Source: Nocardioides humi
GTDB lineage: Bacteria; Actinomycetota; Actinomycetes; Propionibacteriales; Nocardioidaceae
NCBI RefSeq assembly: GCF_006494775.1
Contig: NZ_CP041146.1
Span: forward strand, 3,162,001 to 3,226,000
DNA: 64,000 nucleotides
Direction of reading: 5' to 3'
Program-made: the position numbers and the translations under genes
Notes under the pieces: model-generated
Databases searched by the model: none
What the model was told of the DNA's origin: nothing
Seen by the model: the letters and a program-made list of their open reading frames with translations, nothing else
In this document: one piece after another, positions 52,786 through 61,255 of the stretch
How the letters are laid out: each line of letters begins with the position of its first letter
Numbering within the stretch: position 1 is the stretch's first letter

Positions 52786-53691
52786 GTGGACCTCCGGCAG
52801 CTGCGCATCCTCACCGCCGTGGCGGAGGTCGGGTCCTTCACCGCGGCCGCTGAGCGGCTCTACCTCACCCAGTCGGCCGTCTCCCAGCAGATGGCGCGCC
52901 TCGAGCGGGAGGTCGGCCGTCCCCTGTTCGCCCGGGGGCCGCGCGGTGTCGCGCTGACCGAGGTGGGCCGCGACGTTGCCTCGGGCGCCGCCGAGGTGCT
53001 GGCGAAGATGGACGAGTTCGAGCTCGCGGTGGGCGCCCTCAGCGACGCCCGGTCCCGGCTGCGGATCGGCGCCTTCTCCAGCGCCGGGGTCGAGCTCCTG
53101 CCGCGCACCGTGCGCAGGTTCCGTGCCGACCACCCGGACGTGGACGTGGCGATCCGCACGATGAACCCGGCGGATCCCCTCGAGCCGCTGCTGTCGGGCT
53201 CCCTGGACGTGCTGCTCGTGTTCGACTACAGCGTGGACCCGAGGGACTTCGGGACGTCCGTGGACCGCCTCCACCTCCTCGACGACCCCTTCCACGTGCT
53301 GCTCCCGCTGGAGCACCGCCTGGCCGGTGCCGACGAGCTGGACCTGATCGAGCTGGCCGACGCCGAATGGATCTTCCAGCGCCACTCCCCGCCGCACCAG
53401 GAGATCTACGAACGTGCCTGCCACCAGGCGGGCTTCACGCCGGACGTGGTCTTCTACGCCGACGACTTCCGGACCCTGCAGGGCCTGGTCGCGGTCGGCA
53501 TGGGCGTCAGCATCGCACCCCTGGGCGCCTCGTCCCCGGGCCGGAGCGATGTGGCGTCGGTGGCGGTCCGGACGCCGGACCTGGTCCGGCGGATCTCGGT
53601 GCTGACGCTGCCCAGCAGCCAGCGCGACGGCGCGGTGACCGGCTTCGTGGAGGCGCTCAGGAGCACCGCGGCGGGCGCTCCGGGGGCGTGA
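52786..53691 (+). CDS. LysR-family transcriptional regulator
   Basis: The 301-residue protein has an N-terminal winged helix (RQLRILTAVAEVGSFTAAAE, LTQSAVSQQMARLEREVG) and a substrate-binding domain of the type II periplasmic fold (RIGAFSSAGVELLPRTVRRF). The GTG at 52786 is the start that places the helix-turn-helix at residue 2, as usual. It lies 52 bases behind the FMN reductase in the same direction and is probably part of operon B. It gives the block a second layer of control, perhaps over the monooxygenase pair. Confidence 0.92.
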   Translation: MDLRQLRILTAVAEVGSFTAAAERLYLTQSAVSQQMARLEREVGRPLFARGPRGVALTEVGRDVASGAAEVLAKMDEFELAVGALSDARSRLRIGAFSSAGVELLPRTVRRFRADHPDVDVAIRTMNPADPLEPLLSGSLDVLLVFDYSVDPRDFGTSVDRLHLLDDPFHVLLPLEHRLAGADELDLIELADAEWIFQRHSPPHQEIYERACHQAGFTPDVVFYADDFRTLQGLVAVGMGVSIAPLGASSPGRSDVASVAVRTPDLVRRISVLTLPSSQRDGAVTGFVEALRSTAAGAPGA

Positions 53692-53693
53692 CG

Positions 53694-53732
53694 CGGGCCG
53701 GGGGCCCGGGGAGCGCGAGCTCCCTCGGCCCG
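53694..53732. terminator. terminator hairpin between convergent genes
   Basis: CGGGCCG (53694-53700) pairs with CGGCCCG (53726-53732), and inside it GGGAGC (53709-53714) pairs with GCTCCC (53719-53724). It lies between the LysR stop at 53691 and the stop of the minus-strand amidase at 53738. Confidence 0.6.
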
Positions 53733-53737
53733 TCGGC

Positions 53738-54442
53738 TCACCCGCGGCCGGTGAGCAGCTGCTCCACGCGGGCGACGTCGACCACGTCGGCGTACTTCTG
53801 GTGCATCTCGAAGGTGTTGACGGTGTGGGAGAACATCGACCGGTCGAAGACCGCGTCCTCGACCAGGAGGACCCGGTAGTCGTAGGCGGCCGCGTCGACC
53901 ACGGTCGCCCTGATGCAGCCCGAGGTGGTGCTGCCCGCGACCAGCACCGTGTCGATCCGGTTGCGGTTGAGGTAGGTCACCAGCGGGGTGCCGAAGAAGG
54001 CGCTGGGACGGGACTTCTCCAGCACGAACTCATCGTCCTTCGGCTGCAGCTCGGGAGGGAAGCCCCGGGAGTGGAGCAGTGCCGAGGTCGCCGGGGCCGC
54101 CGACGCCTTGACCGAGCCGCCGCAGAAGCGCTTGGCCATCAGGTTGCCCTTCACGAAGACCACCGGTACGCCGGCCTCCCGGGCGACGTCGACCAGCCGG
54201 ACGATGGCGGGCATGCGCGCCCAGCCGTGCGGCGCGCAGGACATGAAGTCGCCCGGCTGCGCCTGCTCCCCCGGACGCGGGCCGAGGAACGACTCGACGA
54301 CGTCGACGAGGATGAGGCAGGGGCGCTCGCCCATCTCCCGTGCCCCGCCGAAGCCGGCCTCCGCGTAGACCGCGAGGTCCTCGGGCGGCACGGTCCGGCG
54401 CCAGCGCTCCTCGATCGGGATGGGGGTGGGCTGGGTGTCCAT
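53738..54442 (-). CDS. isochorismatase-family cysteine hydrolase, copy 1
   Basis: The 234-residue protein has the catalytic triad segments of the family: Asp in LILVDVVESFLG, Lys in VLEKSRPSAFFGTPL, and Cys in AGSTTSGCIRATVVDA. Relatives include maleamate amidohydrolase (NicF/PicF) and N-carbamoylsarcosine amidase. It is divergent from a binding-protein gene and shares operator C with it. The protein at 55612 is a paralogue with the same motifs. An amidase role for a linear amide formed after ring opening is a reasonable inference. Confidence 0.9.
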   Translation of the reverse strand: MDTQPTPIPIEERWRRTVPPEDLAVYAEAGFGGAREMGERPCLILVDVVESFLGPRPGEQAQPGDFMSCAPHGWARMPAIVRLVDVAREAGVPVVFVKGNLMAKRFCGGSVKASAAPATSALLHSRGFPPELQPKDDEFVLEKSRPSAFFGTPLVTYLNRNRIDTVLVAGSTTSGCIRATVVDAAAYDYRVLLVEDAVFDRSMFSHTVNTFEMHQKYADVVDVARVEQLLTGRG

Positions 54443-54471
54443 GAGCGGCCTCCGGGTGTCCGATCGGTTCT

Positions 54472-54495
54472 AGACATGTAATGCATTACATGTCA
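54472..54495. promoter_or_regulatory. operator C of the GntR regulon
   Basis: A perfect 22-bp palindrome, GACATGTAATG and its reverse complement at 54473-54494, lies between the divergent amidase (start 54442) and the second binding-protein gene (start 54551). Confidence 0.88.
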
Positions 54496-54550
54496 CAGTA
54501 CCGGAGTGACTCCGGTCACGGGAGCCCCCGAGCGTGAGGTGACATTCGGA

Positions 54551-55615
54551 ATGAGCGGTGGACGCGTCGTCGGCGCGGTGACGTCCGTGGCAGCAGTGCT
54601 CGTGCTGGCCGGCTGTGGGGGCGGCTCGGACGAGTCGGCGCGGGTCGACCAGGCTGCGCGCTACGCAGGCGACGATCGGCAGGGCTACCTGGAGGAGTGC
54701 GCGAGGGAGGAGGGCTCGCTCTCGGTCTACACGGCGCAGAACACCGATCTGTGGCAGCCGCTGAAGGAGGGCTTCCAGAGGAAGTACCCCGGCATCAAGG
54801 TCGAGACGACCCGGCGCACCTCGGCCGAGACCGCCGAGACGTTGTCGAAGGAGGCCCGGGCCGGGGTGGACAAGGCCGACGTCGTCGACGTCAAGGTCGA
54901 GGTGGCCGAGAGCCTGCTCGAGCTGCTCGCGCCGTTCAGCTCGCCGGAGCTCGCGGCGTACCCGGAGGGCGCGATCGGCCCGGACGACAGGTACGTCATC
55001 AGCGACCAGATCCCCTACGGCATCGTCTACAACACCGACAAGGTGTCCGATCCTCCGAAGACCTCCGAGGACCTGCTGAGACCGGAGTTCAAGGGCCACA
55101 TCGCGATGTCCACGACCCTGCTCGGCACGCAGTGGGTCGGCTGGATGGAGAGCAGGTACGGCGAGGAGTTCCTCGAGCGCCTCGGCGAGCAGGACGTGCG
55201 GACCACCGACGCCAACGGCAACGCGATCATCGCCCAGGTCGCGGCCGGCGAGGCGCTGGTCGCGCCGGCCGTCGACCTCGCGGGCGTCGAGGCGCTGAAG
55301 AGCGGCGGCAAGGTCGCGCCCATCGCATGGCTCCCGATCGACTCCCACTGGACGCAGGGCGCGCTGTCGATGGCGGCGAAGGCGCCGCACCCGTGCGCGG
55401 CGATGTTGTACATCGACTACGAGCTCTCGGCCGAGGGCCAGACCATCAACCCCCTCTACCTCTCCGCCCGGGACGACGTGCCCGCACCGGAGGCGGTGCA
55501 GGGTGAGAACGAGCCGGTGGACATCTGGGAGATCGTCGGCGAGCACTCCGCCCAGGCCTACCAGGACGCCTCGCGCCGTTGGACCGAGCTCGTCGACAGG
55601 TACATCGTCAGGTGA
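54551..55615 (+). CDS. ABC transporter substrate-binding lipoprotein, paralogue 2
   Basis: The ATG at 54551 starts a 354-residue protein with signal peptide and lipobox (VLAGC); a GTG at 54506 would only add a non-signal extension. The mature protein (SLSVYTAQNTDLWQPLKEGF, QIPYGIVYNTDKV, LLGTQWVGWMESRYG, NPLYLSARDDV) is very similar to that at 57174 and more distantly to that at 47303. The C-run at NPLYL is intact here (five C), which exposes the lost base in the third copy. It is followed by an amidase and an alpha/beta hydrolase gene. Confidence 0.93.
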   Translation: MSGGRVVGAVTSVAAVLVLAGCGGGSDESARVDQAARYAGDDRQGYLEECAREEGSLSVYTAQNTDLWQPLKEGFQRKYPGIKVETTRRTSAETAETLSKEARAGVDKADVVDVKVEVAESLLELLAPFSSPELAAYPEGAIGPDDRYVISDQIPYGIVYNTDKVSDPPKTSEDLLRPEFKGHIAMSTTLLGTQWVGWMESRYGEEFLERLGEQDVRTTDANGNAIIAQVAAGEALVAPAVDLAGVEALKSGGKVAPIAWLPIDSHWTQGALSMAAKAPHPCAAMLYIDYELSAEGQTINPLYLSARDDVPAPEAVQGENEPVDIWEIVGEHSAQAYQDASRRWTELVDRYIVR

Positions 55616-56297
55616 GCACCGACGCCGCGCGGCGGTTCCTGAGTGAGCGCGATGCCCGGATCCTCGAGCTCGCCGGGTTCGGCGGGAGGGTCGGGCTGGG
55701 CGCGCGACCGGCCCTGCTGCTGGTCGACGTCAACGACTCCTTCTGCGGACCCGAGGAGCTGCCCGTCGAGGAGTCGGTCCGGCGCTGGCGGAGCAGCTGC
55801 GGGACCGCTGCCTGGGACGCCGTCCGCGCGATGGTGCCGCTCGTCGGCCTCGCGCGCTCGCGCGGCGTACCCGTCATCTACACGACCGGGCGGGTGGAGC
55901 CCGGAGGGCGCGGCCGCTGGAACGACAAGGTCAGCCCCGAGGTCGCCGGACGCCGACCGCCCCATCCCTTCCGCATCAACACGCTGGTGGCCCCCGGGAG
56001 GACGAGATCGTCCTGGAGAAGCCCAAGCCGAGCGCGTTCTTCGCCACGACGCTGCTGGCGCGGCTGATCGAGCGCGGCGTGGACAGCGTCGTGATCTGCG
56101 GGGGGACCACCAGCGGCTGCGTCCGGGCGACGGCCGTGGACGCGTTCTCCTACGACCTCCGGACAGTGGTCGTCGCGGACGCCACGTTCGACCGCCTCGA
56201 GCTCAGCCACGCCGCGTCGCTGCTCGACCTGTCCGCGAAGTACGCAGACGTCGCCACCTCCGCGGAGGTCGCGACGATGCTCGACGAGATGGAGTGA
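55612..56297 (+). CDS. isochorismatase-family cysteine hydrolase, copy 2 (apparent frameshift)
   Basis: The GTG at 55612 overlaps the binding-protein stop. The catalytic Asp is in LLLVDVNDSFCG. After VAP the frame breaks at 55991-55998 (CCCCCGGG); one added base gives GEDEIVLEKPKPSAFFATTL with the catalytic Lys, then GGTTSGCVRATAVDA with the catalytic Cys. The joined protein has 228 residues and is a paralogue of the minus-strand amidase at 53738. It is probably intact in the organism. A maleamate-amidase-like role is possible. Confidence 0.87.
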
Positions 56298-56303
56298 GAT
56301 GGG

Positions 56304-57092
56304 GTGACGTGGACGATGGCCGACGAGCGGCTCCCGGAGCTGGCATCGTGGGTGAGTGGCGACGCGAGGGATCCGGTGATGGTCTTCGTCCATCCCAATC
56401 CGCTGGACTCGTGGTCGTGGCTCTACCAGGTCTTCGAGTTCGCCGCGAGCCACCGATGCGTGGCGGTCGACCTGCCGGGCTACGGAGCCACGCCGCCGAT
56501 CCCGCCGGAGTGGACGATCGAGGACCTGGCCGCGGCGGTGTGGCGCGCGGTGGACCGCGAGACCCGGGGCGGGCCGGCGATCCTCGTCGGCTGCTCGATC
56601 GGCAGCCATCTCGTCGAGATCATGTACCACCAGCGTCCCGAGGCGGTGCGCGCGCTCGTGGTGAGCGGCACCGGCTGGGATCCGCACCGCCACTACATCG
56701 CGCGCCGGATCCGCGAGTACGCCGAGCTGGGCCGGGCCGCGCGCCGGCCCCATGCCCTCGACGTCCTCTCGCGGGACTTCGGGTCCAGCGATCTCGGCCG
56801 GTTCTTCGTGGAGACGACCTGCCGTCGTGGCGAGCACGCCGATCCGGCGGCGATCAGCCGGCTCTTCGAGATCAGGGCCGAGGTGGAGCCGGAGTCGTTC
56901 ATCGCCGGGATCCAGGCGCCGGCCCTGGTCGTCTCCGGCACCGAGGACGCGGCGCACGCGGGTGCCGCGCCCCTGGCCGAGCGGCTTCCCCGCGGGCAGA
57001 TGGTGGCGCTGCAGGGAGCGGGTCACGCCTGCTACCTGGAGCAGCCGGTCGCGTTCAACGCGGCCATGCGTTCGTTTCTGGAAACCTTGTAG
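56304..57092 (+). CDS. alpha/beta hydrolase
   Basis: The 262-residue protein has the oxyanion region VFVHPNPLDSWSW, the nucleophile elbow GCSIGSH, an acid in VSGTEDAAHAG and the final His in GAGHACYLEQP. It resembles the small hydrolases that deformylate N-formylmaleamate or cleave C-C bonds in aromatic catabolism. The GTG at 56304 has GGAG upstream; an ATG at 56316 is an alternative. It forms one unit with the binding protein and the amidase and ends eight bases before operator D. Confidence 0.88.
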   Translation: MTWTMADERLPELASWVSGDARDPVMVFVHPNPLDSWSWLYQVFEFAASHRCVAVDLPGYGATPPIPPEWTIEDLAAAVWRAVDRETRGGPAILVGCSIGSHLVEIMYHQRPEAVRALVVSGTGWDPHRHYIARRIREYAELGRAARRPHALDVLSRDFGSSDLGRFFVETTCRRGEHADPAAISRLFEIRAEVEPESFIAGIQAPALVVSGTEDAAHAGAAPLAERLPRGQMVALQGAGHACYLEQPVAFNAAMRSFLETL

Positions 57093-57099
57093 ACATCGT

Positions 57100-57123
57100 T
57101 GACATGTAATGCATTACATGTCA
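57100..57123. promoter_or_regulatory. operator D of the GntR regulon
   Basis: TGACATGTAATG is followed by its exact reverse complement, a perfect 24-bp palindrome. The left half contains TTGACA (57099-57104), a consensus -35 element, so the bound regulator would block RNA polymerase. It lies 50 bases before the third binding-protein gene. Confidence 0.9.
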
Positions 57124-57173
57124 CGGTACAGAAGTGACCTGGCTCACGGGTCCTGGAGAGAGGGTGGCAATCG

Positions 57174-58240
57174 ATGAAGGTGGGACGGTTCGTCGCAGTC
57201 GCGACGTCGGTGGCAGCGGTGGTGACACTGGCCGGCTGTGGCGACAGCTCCGAGGAGAACTCGGCGAAGGTGAAGGAGGCCGCGCAGTACTCGGGCGACG
57301 ACCGGCAGGGCTACCTGGAGGAGTGCGCGAAGGAGGAGGGCTCGCTCTCCGTCTACTCCGCCCAGCAGACCGATCTGTGGCAGCCGCTCAAGGAGGGCTT
57401 CCAGAAGAAGTACCCCGGCATCAAGGTCGAGACGACCCGGCGCACCTCCGCCGAGACCGCCGAGACGCTGTCGAAGGAGGCGCAGGCGGGCGTCAACAAG
57501 GCCGACGTCATCGACGTCAAGGTCGAGGTGGCCGAGAGCCTGCTGGACCTGTTCGCCCCGTTCAGCTCGCCGGAGCTCGAGGCCTATCCCGAGACCGCGA
57601 TCGGGCCGGACAGCAAGTACGTCATCAGCGACCAGATCCCCTACGGCATCATCTACAACACCGACAAGGTGCCCAACCCTCCGAAGACCTCCGAGGACCT
57701 GCTGAAGCCCGAGTTCAAGGGCCACATCGCGATGTCCACGACCCTGCTCGGCACGCAGTGGGTCGGCTGGATGGAGAACAAGTACGGCGAGGAGTTCCTC
57801 GAGCGCTTCGGCGAGCAGGACGTGCGGACCACCGACGCCAACACCGACGCGATCATCGCCCAGGTCGCGGCCGGCGAGGCGCTGGTGGCGCCCGGCGTCA
57901 ATCTCTCCGGCGTCGAGGCGCTGAAGCAGCAGAGCCCCAACGCACCGGTGGAGTGGCTTCCCGTGGACCCGCAGTGGACCCAGGGTGCGCTGTCGATGGC
58001 GGCGAAGGCGCCGCACCCGTGCGCGGCGATGCTGTACATCGACTACGAGCTCTCGGCCGAGGGCCAGACCATCAACCCCTCTACCTCTCCGCCCGGGAGG
58101 ACGCGCCCACGCCCGATGTGGTGCAGGGTGAGAACGAGCCGGTGGACATCTGGGAGATCGTCGGCGAGCACTCCGCCCAGGCCTACCAGGACGCCTCGCG
58201 CCGTTGGACCGAGCTCGTCGACCGCTACATCATCAAGTGA
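57174..58240 (+). CDS. ABC transporter substrate-binding lipoprotein, paralogue 3 (apparent frameshift near C-terminus)
   Basis: The protein starts with a signal peptide and lipobox (TLAGC) and is very similar to paralogue 2 throughout (SLSVYSAQQTDLWQPLKEGF, LLGTQWVGWMENKYG). At 58076-58079 four C stand where the paralogue has five; adding the C restores NPLYLSAREDAPTPDVVQGE and the end VDRYIIK at 58240 (355 residues). It is the binding protein located directly before the permease and ATPase genes. Confidence 0.92.
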
Positions 58241-58262
58241 ACCGTGAGAGCCGCCTCCTGAC

Positions 58263-60015
58263 ATGTCTGTCCTCACCAAGACCGATCCCGCGCCCGCGCA
58301 GCGGCCGCCGTCGGGACCCCGCCGATCCGGCCGTCTGCTGACGGCGATCCGTCGTCCCTCGTTCCTCGTCACCCTCGTCGTCGCGGTCGTCGTCGGATGG
58401 CTCGCGATCGGCCCGATCGTGGCGCTGGTGTGGGAGACGCTGTGGCGGGACGGGTCCTTCACCCTGGAGGGCGTCGAGGACGCCTACTCGGCCTACGGAT
58501 TCGGTGGCCTGGTCAAGGACTCCTTCGTCTTCGCCATCGGCACGACGATCTACGCGGTCCTCCAGGGTGGCGTCCTGGCCTACCTGGCCGCCCGGACCAA
58601 TCTCCCCTTCAAGGGGCTGATCTTCGCCTCCGCGCTGGTCCCCTGATCACGCCGGGCGTGCTCTCGACCATCGCCTGGATCTACCTCGGCAGCCCCGCGT
58701 GGGGCTGATCAACCACTGGCTGGAGCCGCTCTTCGGTCCCGGGGCCCTGGACATCTTCTCGATGCCCGGCATGATCTTCGTCGAGGGCCAGCACCTCGCC
58801 CCGCTGGTCTTCCTGCTCCTGTACGCCTCGTTCAAGAGCATGGATCCCTCGCTCGAGGAGTCCGCGTTGATGTGCGGCGCGAAGCGGCGCACCGTCATCC
58901 GGCGGATCACCATCCCGATGGCGGCCCCGGCGATCTACGCCTCCGTCGTGGTGATGATGGTCCGTGGCCTCGAGGCGTTCGAGGTTCCTGCCCTGATCGG
59001 ACTGCCGAACGGGATCACGGTCTTCACCGGCAGGATCTGGCGAGCGCTGAGCGACTACCCGCTGGACAAGGCGACGGCCGGGTCGTACTCGATCGGCCTG
59101 CTGCTGCTCACCGCCCTCGGCATGTGGTGGTACGGCCGGCTCACCCGCCGCAACCAGAAGTCGTACCAGACCGTGACCGGCAAGGGGTTCCGCTCCAGCA
59201 CGATGGACCTCGGCCGCGCGCGGTGGCCGATCGGCGCGCTGGTCATCCTCTACTTCGTCGTGGCCGTGGTCCTCCCGCTGTTCGTCCTCGCCTACGGCTC
59301 GACCCAGAGCTTCTACTCGCCGCCGACCTGGGACACCCTGACCAACCCGTCCCTCGCCAACTACCGCGACGTCTTCGGCGACGACACCATCCTCCGCTCG
59401 CTGCGCAACAGCATCCTGCTGGCGGTGCTGACGGCCACCGCCGTCATGCTGGTGATGGCGATCGCCTCCTGGGTCGTGATCCGCACCAAGGTGCGCGGCC
59501 GGGTGCTGATCGACCTCCTGGCCACCGCGCCGCTGGCGGTGCCGGGCATCGTCCTCGGCTTCTCACTGCTGACGATCTACCTGTGGGTGCCGCTGCCGAT
59601 CTACGGCACCATCTGGGTCCTGTTCATCGCGTACTTCACGCGGTTCATGCCCTACGGCATGCGCTACGCATCGACCTCCATGGTGCAGGTGGCCGGCGAG
59701 CTGGAGGAGTCGGCGCGGATGAGCGGGGCGACCTGGTGGCAGGTCTTCCGGAAGGTGATCCTGCCGCTGATCATGCCCGGGCTGATCGCGGGCTGGATCT
59801 ACGTCGTGACCGTCTCGCTCCGCGAGCTCTCCAGCTCCCTGCTGCTCTACTCGCCCGGCAACGAGGTGCTCTCGATCACGATCTGGGAGCTGTGGTCGAA
59901 CGGCCGGTTCCCGGCGGTGGCGGCGGTCGGCATGGTCATGATCGCCGTGCTGCTCGTCATCATCCTGGCCGCCCGCAAGCTGAGCAGCCGGTTCGGCATC
60001 GAGGACAACATATGA
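58263..60015 (+). CDS. ABC transporter permease with two fused membrane domains (two apparent frameshifts)
   Basis: The joined frame has 584 residues and about twelve membrane segments, with two copies of the inner-membrane transport motif (EESALMCGAKRRTVIRRITIPM and EESARMSGATWWQVFRKVILPL, each EExAxxxGA). This is the ThiP/FbpB-type fused permease. Breaks occur at the C run 58640-58643 and the G4 run 58701-58704; adding one base at each gives ALVPLITPGV and SPAWGLINHW. It is certainly meant as one protein. It is the only permease for the three binding proteins in the block. Confidence 0.9.
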
Positions 60016-60094
60016 GCGCGGACCAGCCGGCCTCGCCACGGCGACGTCCCGCTCGACAGCCCCTACCCGCGGAACCTCAAAGGACGAACGAACC

Positions 60095-61255
60095 ATGCTG
60101 AAGATCAAGGGACTGAACCGGACGTTCCCAGCCAACAAGAAGCTGGACCAGGCGGCCGTGGCGGCGGTGGACGATCTCTCGGTCGAGCTGGAGCCGGGCG
60201 AGCTGTTCACGATGCTCGGCCCGTCGGGATGCGGCAAGACGACCACCCTGCGGTGCGTCGCCGGCCTGGAGCGCCCCGACGCCGGCGAGATCACGCTGGG
60301 GGACCGGGTGCTGTTCAGCTCCGAGCGGAAGATCGACGTCGACGCCAACCAGCGCGGGCTGGGCATGGTCTTCCAGTCCTACGCGATCTGGCCGCACATG
60401 GATGTCTTCCGCAATATCGCCTTCCCGCTCGAGATCATGCCGCGCAAGTCGCGGCCGTCCAAGAAGGAGATCCGGGTGCGCGTCGAGCGGGTGCTGGACG
60501 TCGTCCAGCTCGGCCACCTGGCCGGACGACGGGCCACCGACCTGTCCGGCGGTCAGCAGCAGCGCCTCGCGCTGGCACGGGCCCTGGTGATGGAGCCGCC
60601 CCTCCTCCTGCTCGACGAGCCGCTGAGCAATCTGGACGCCAAGCTCCGCGAGGGGATGCGCTTCGAGCTCAAGCGGCTCCAGCGGGACCTCGGGGTGACC
60701 GCGGTCTACGTCACCCACGACCAGGTCGAGGCGCTCGCCATGTCCAACCGCATCGCGGTCATGCGCCACGGCCGCATCGAGCAGCTCGGCAAGCCGCGCG
60801 AGATCTACGGCTCGCCGACCACCCGCTTCGTCGCGGACTTCATCGGCTCGGCGAACTTCATCGAGGGCCAGGTCGTGGGCCCGGCGCCCCAGGGCACCGG
60901 GTTCGTGATCAGGACGGCCTTCGGCGAGGTGACGGCCGGATCCGCCCAGGAGCACACCGTCGGCGACGGCGTCCTCATCACCGTGCGGCCCGAGTCGATG
61001 AGCCTGGACACCGCGGCGGGAGGCGACTGGACCGGGGAGGTCGCGGCGCGGGCGTTCCTGGGCGACGGCGTCGACCACATGGTCAAGCTGGGCGAGGTGA
61101 CCCTGCGGGTCAAGACCTCGCCACGGATCTCGATCCCCGACGGCACCCCGGTGCGCGTCCTGTTCGAGGACGACGCGTGCGCCATCGTGCCGGACGGGGG
61201 TGGCGGCAGCCTGGCCTCGTTGGAGCCCCGTGAACCCGTGGGCTCGCCGGCATGA
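60095..61255 (+). CDS. ABC transporter ATPase (Fe3+/polyamine/carboxylate type)
   Basis: The 386-residue protein has Walker A GPSGCGKTTT, signature LSGGQQQRLALARAL, Walker B LLLLDEPLSNLD, switch His in VYVTHDQ, and a C-terminal TOBE-like regulatory domain (~280-360). It drives the fused permease of the preceding gene. Between them lies a 79-base stretch with a possible short coupling frame. The following dehydrogenase gene overlaps it by four bases. Confidence 0.94.
   Translation: MLKIKGLNRTFPANKKLDQAAVAAVDDLSVELEPGELFTMLGPSGCGKTTTLRCVAGLERPDAGEITLGDRVLFSSERKIDVDANQRGLGMVFQSYAIWPHMDVFRNIAFPLEIMPRKSRPSKKEIRVRVERVLDVVQLGHLAGRRATDLSGGQQQRLALARALVMEPPLLLLDEPLSNLDAKLREGMRFELKRLQRDLGVTAVYVTHDQVEALAMSNRIAVMRHGRIEQLGKPREIYGSPTTRFVADFIGSANFIEGQVVGPAPQGTGFVIRTAFGEVTAGSAQEHTVGDGVLITVRPESMSLDTAAGGDWTGEVAARAFLGDGVDHMVKLGEVTLRVKTSPRISIPDGTPVRVLFEDDACAIVPDGGGGSLASLEPREPVGSPA

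Noticed and set aside
58263..60015. Programmed ribosomal frameshifting in the permease and other genes
   Set aside because: The breaks lie in unrelated genes and in G or C runs without the slippery heptamers or downstream structures seen in known cases; a common sequence-error cause is simpler.
60012..60101. 29-codon frame between permease and ATPase genes, overlapping both
   Set aside because: It overlaps both neighbours in coupling fashion, but the peptide is low-complexity (Pro/Arg-rich) and no ribosome site or homology can be shown.
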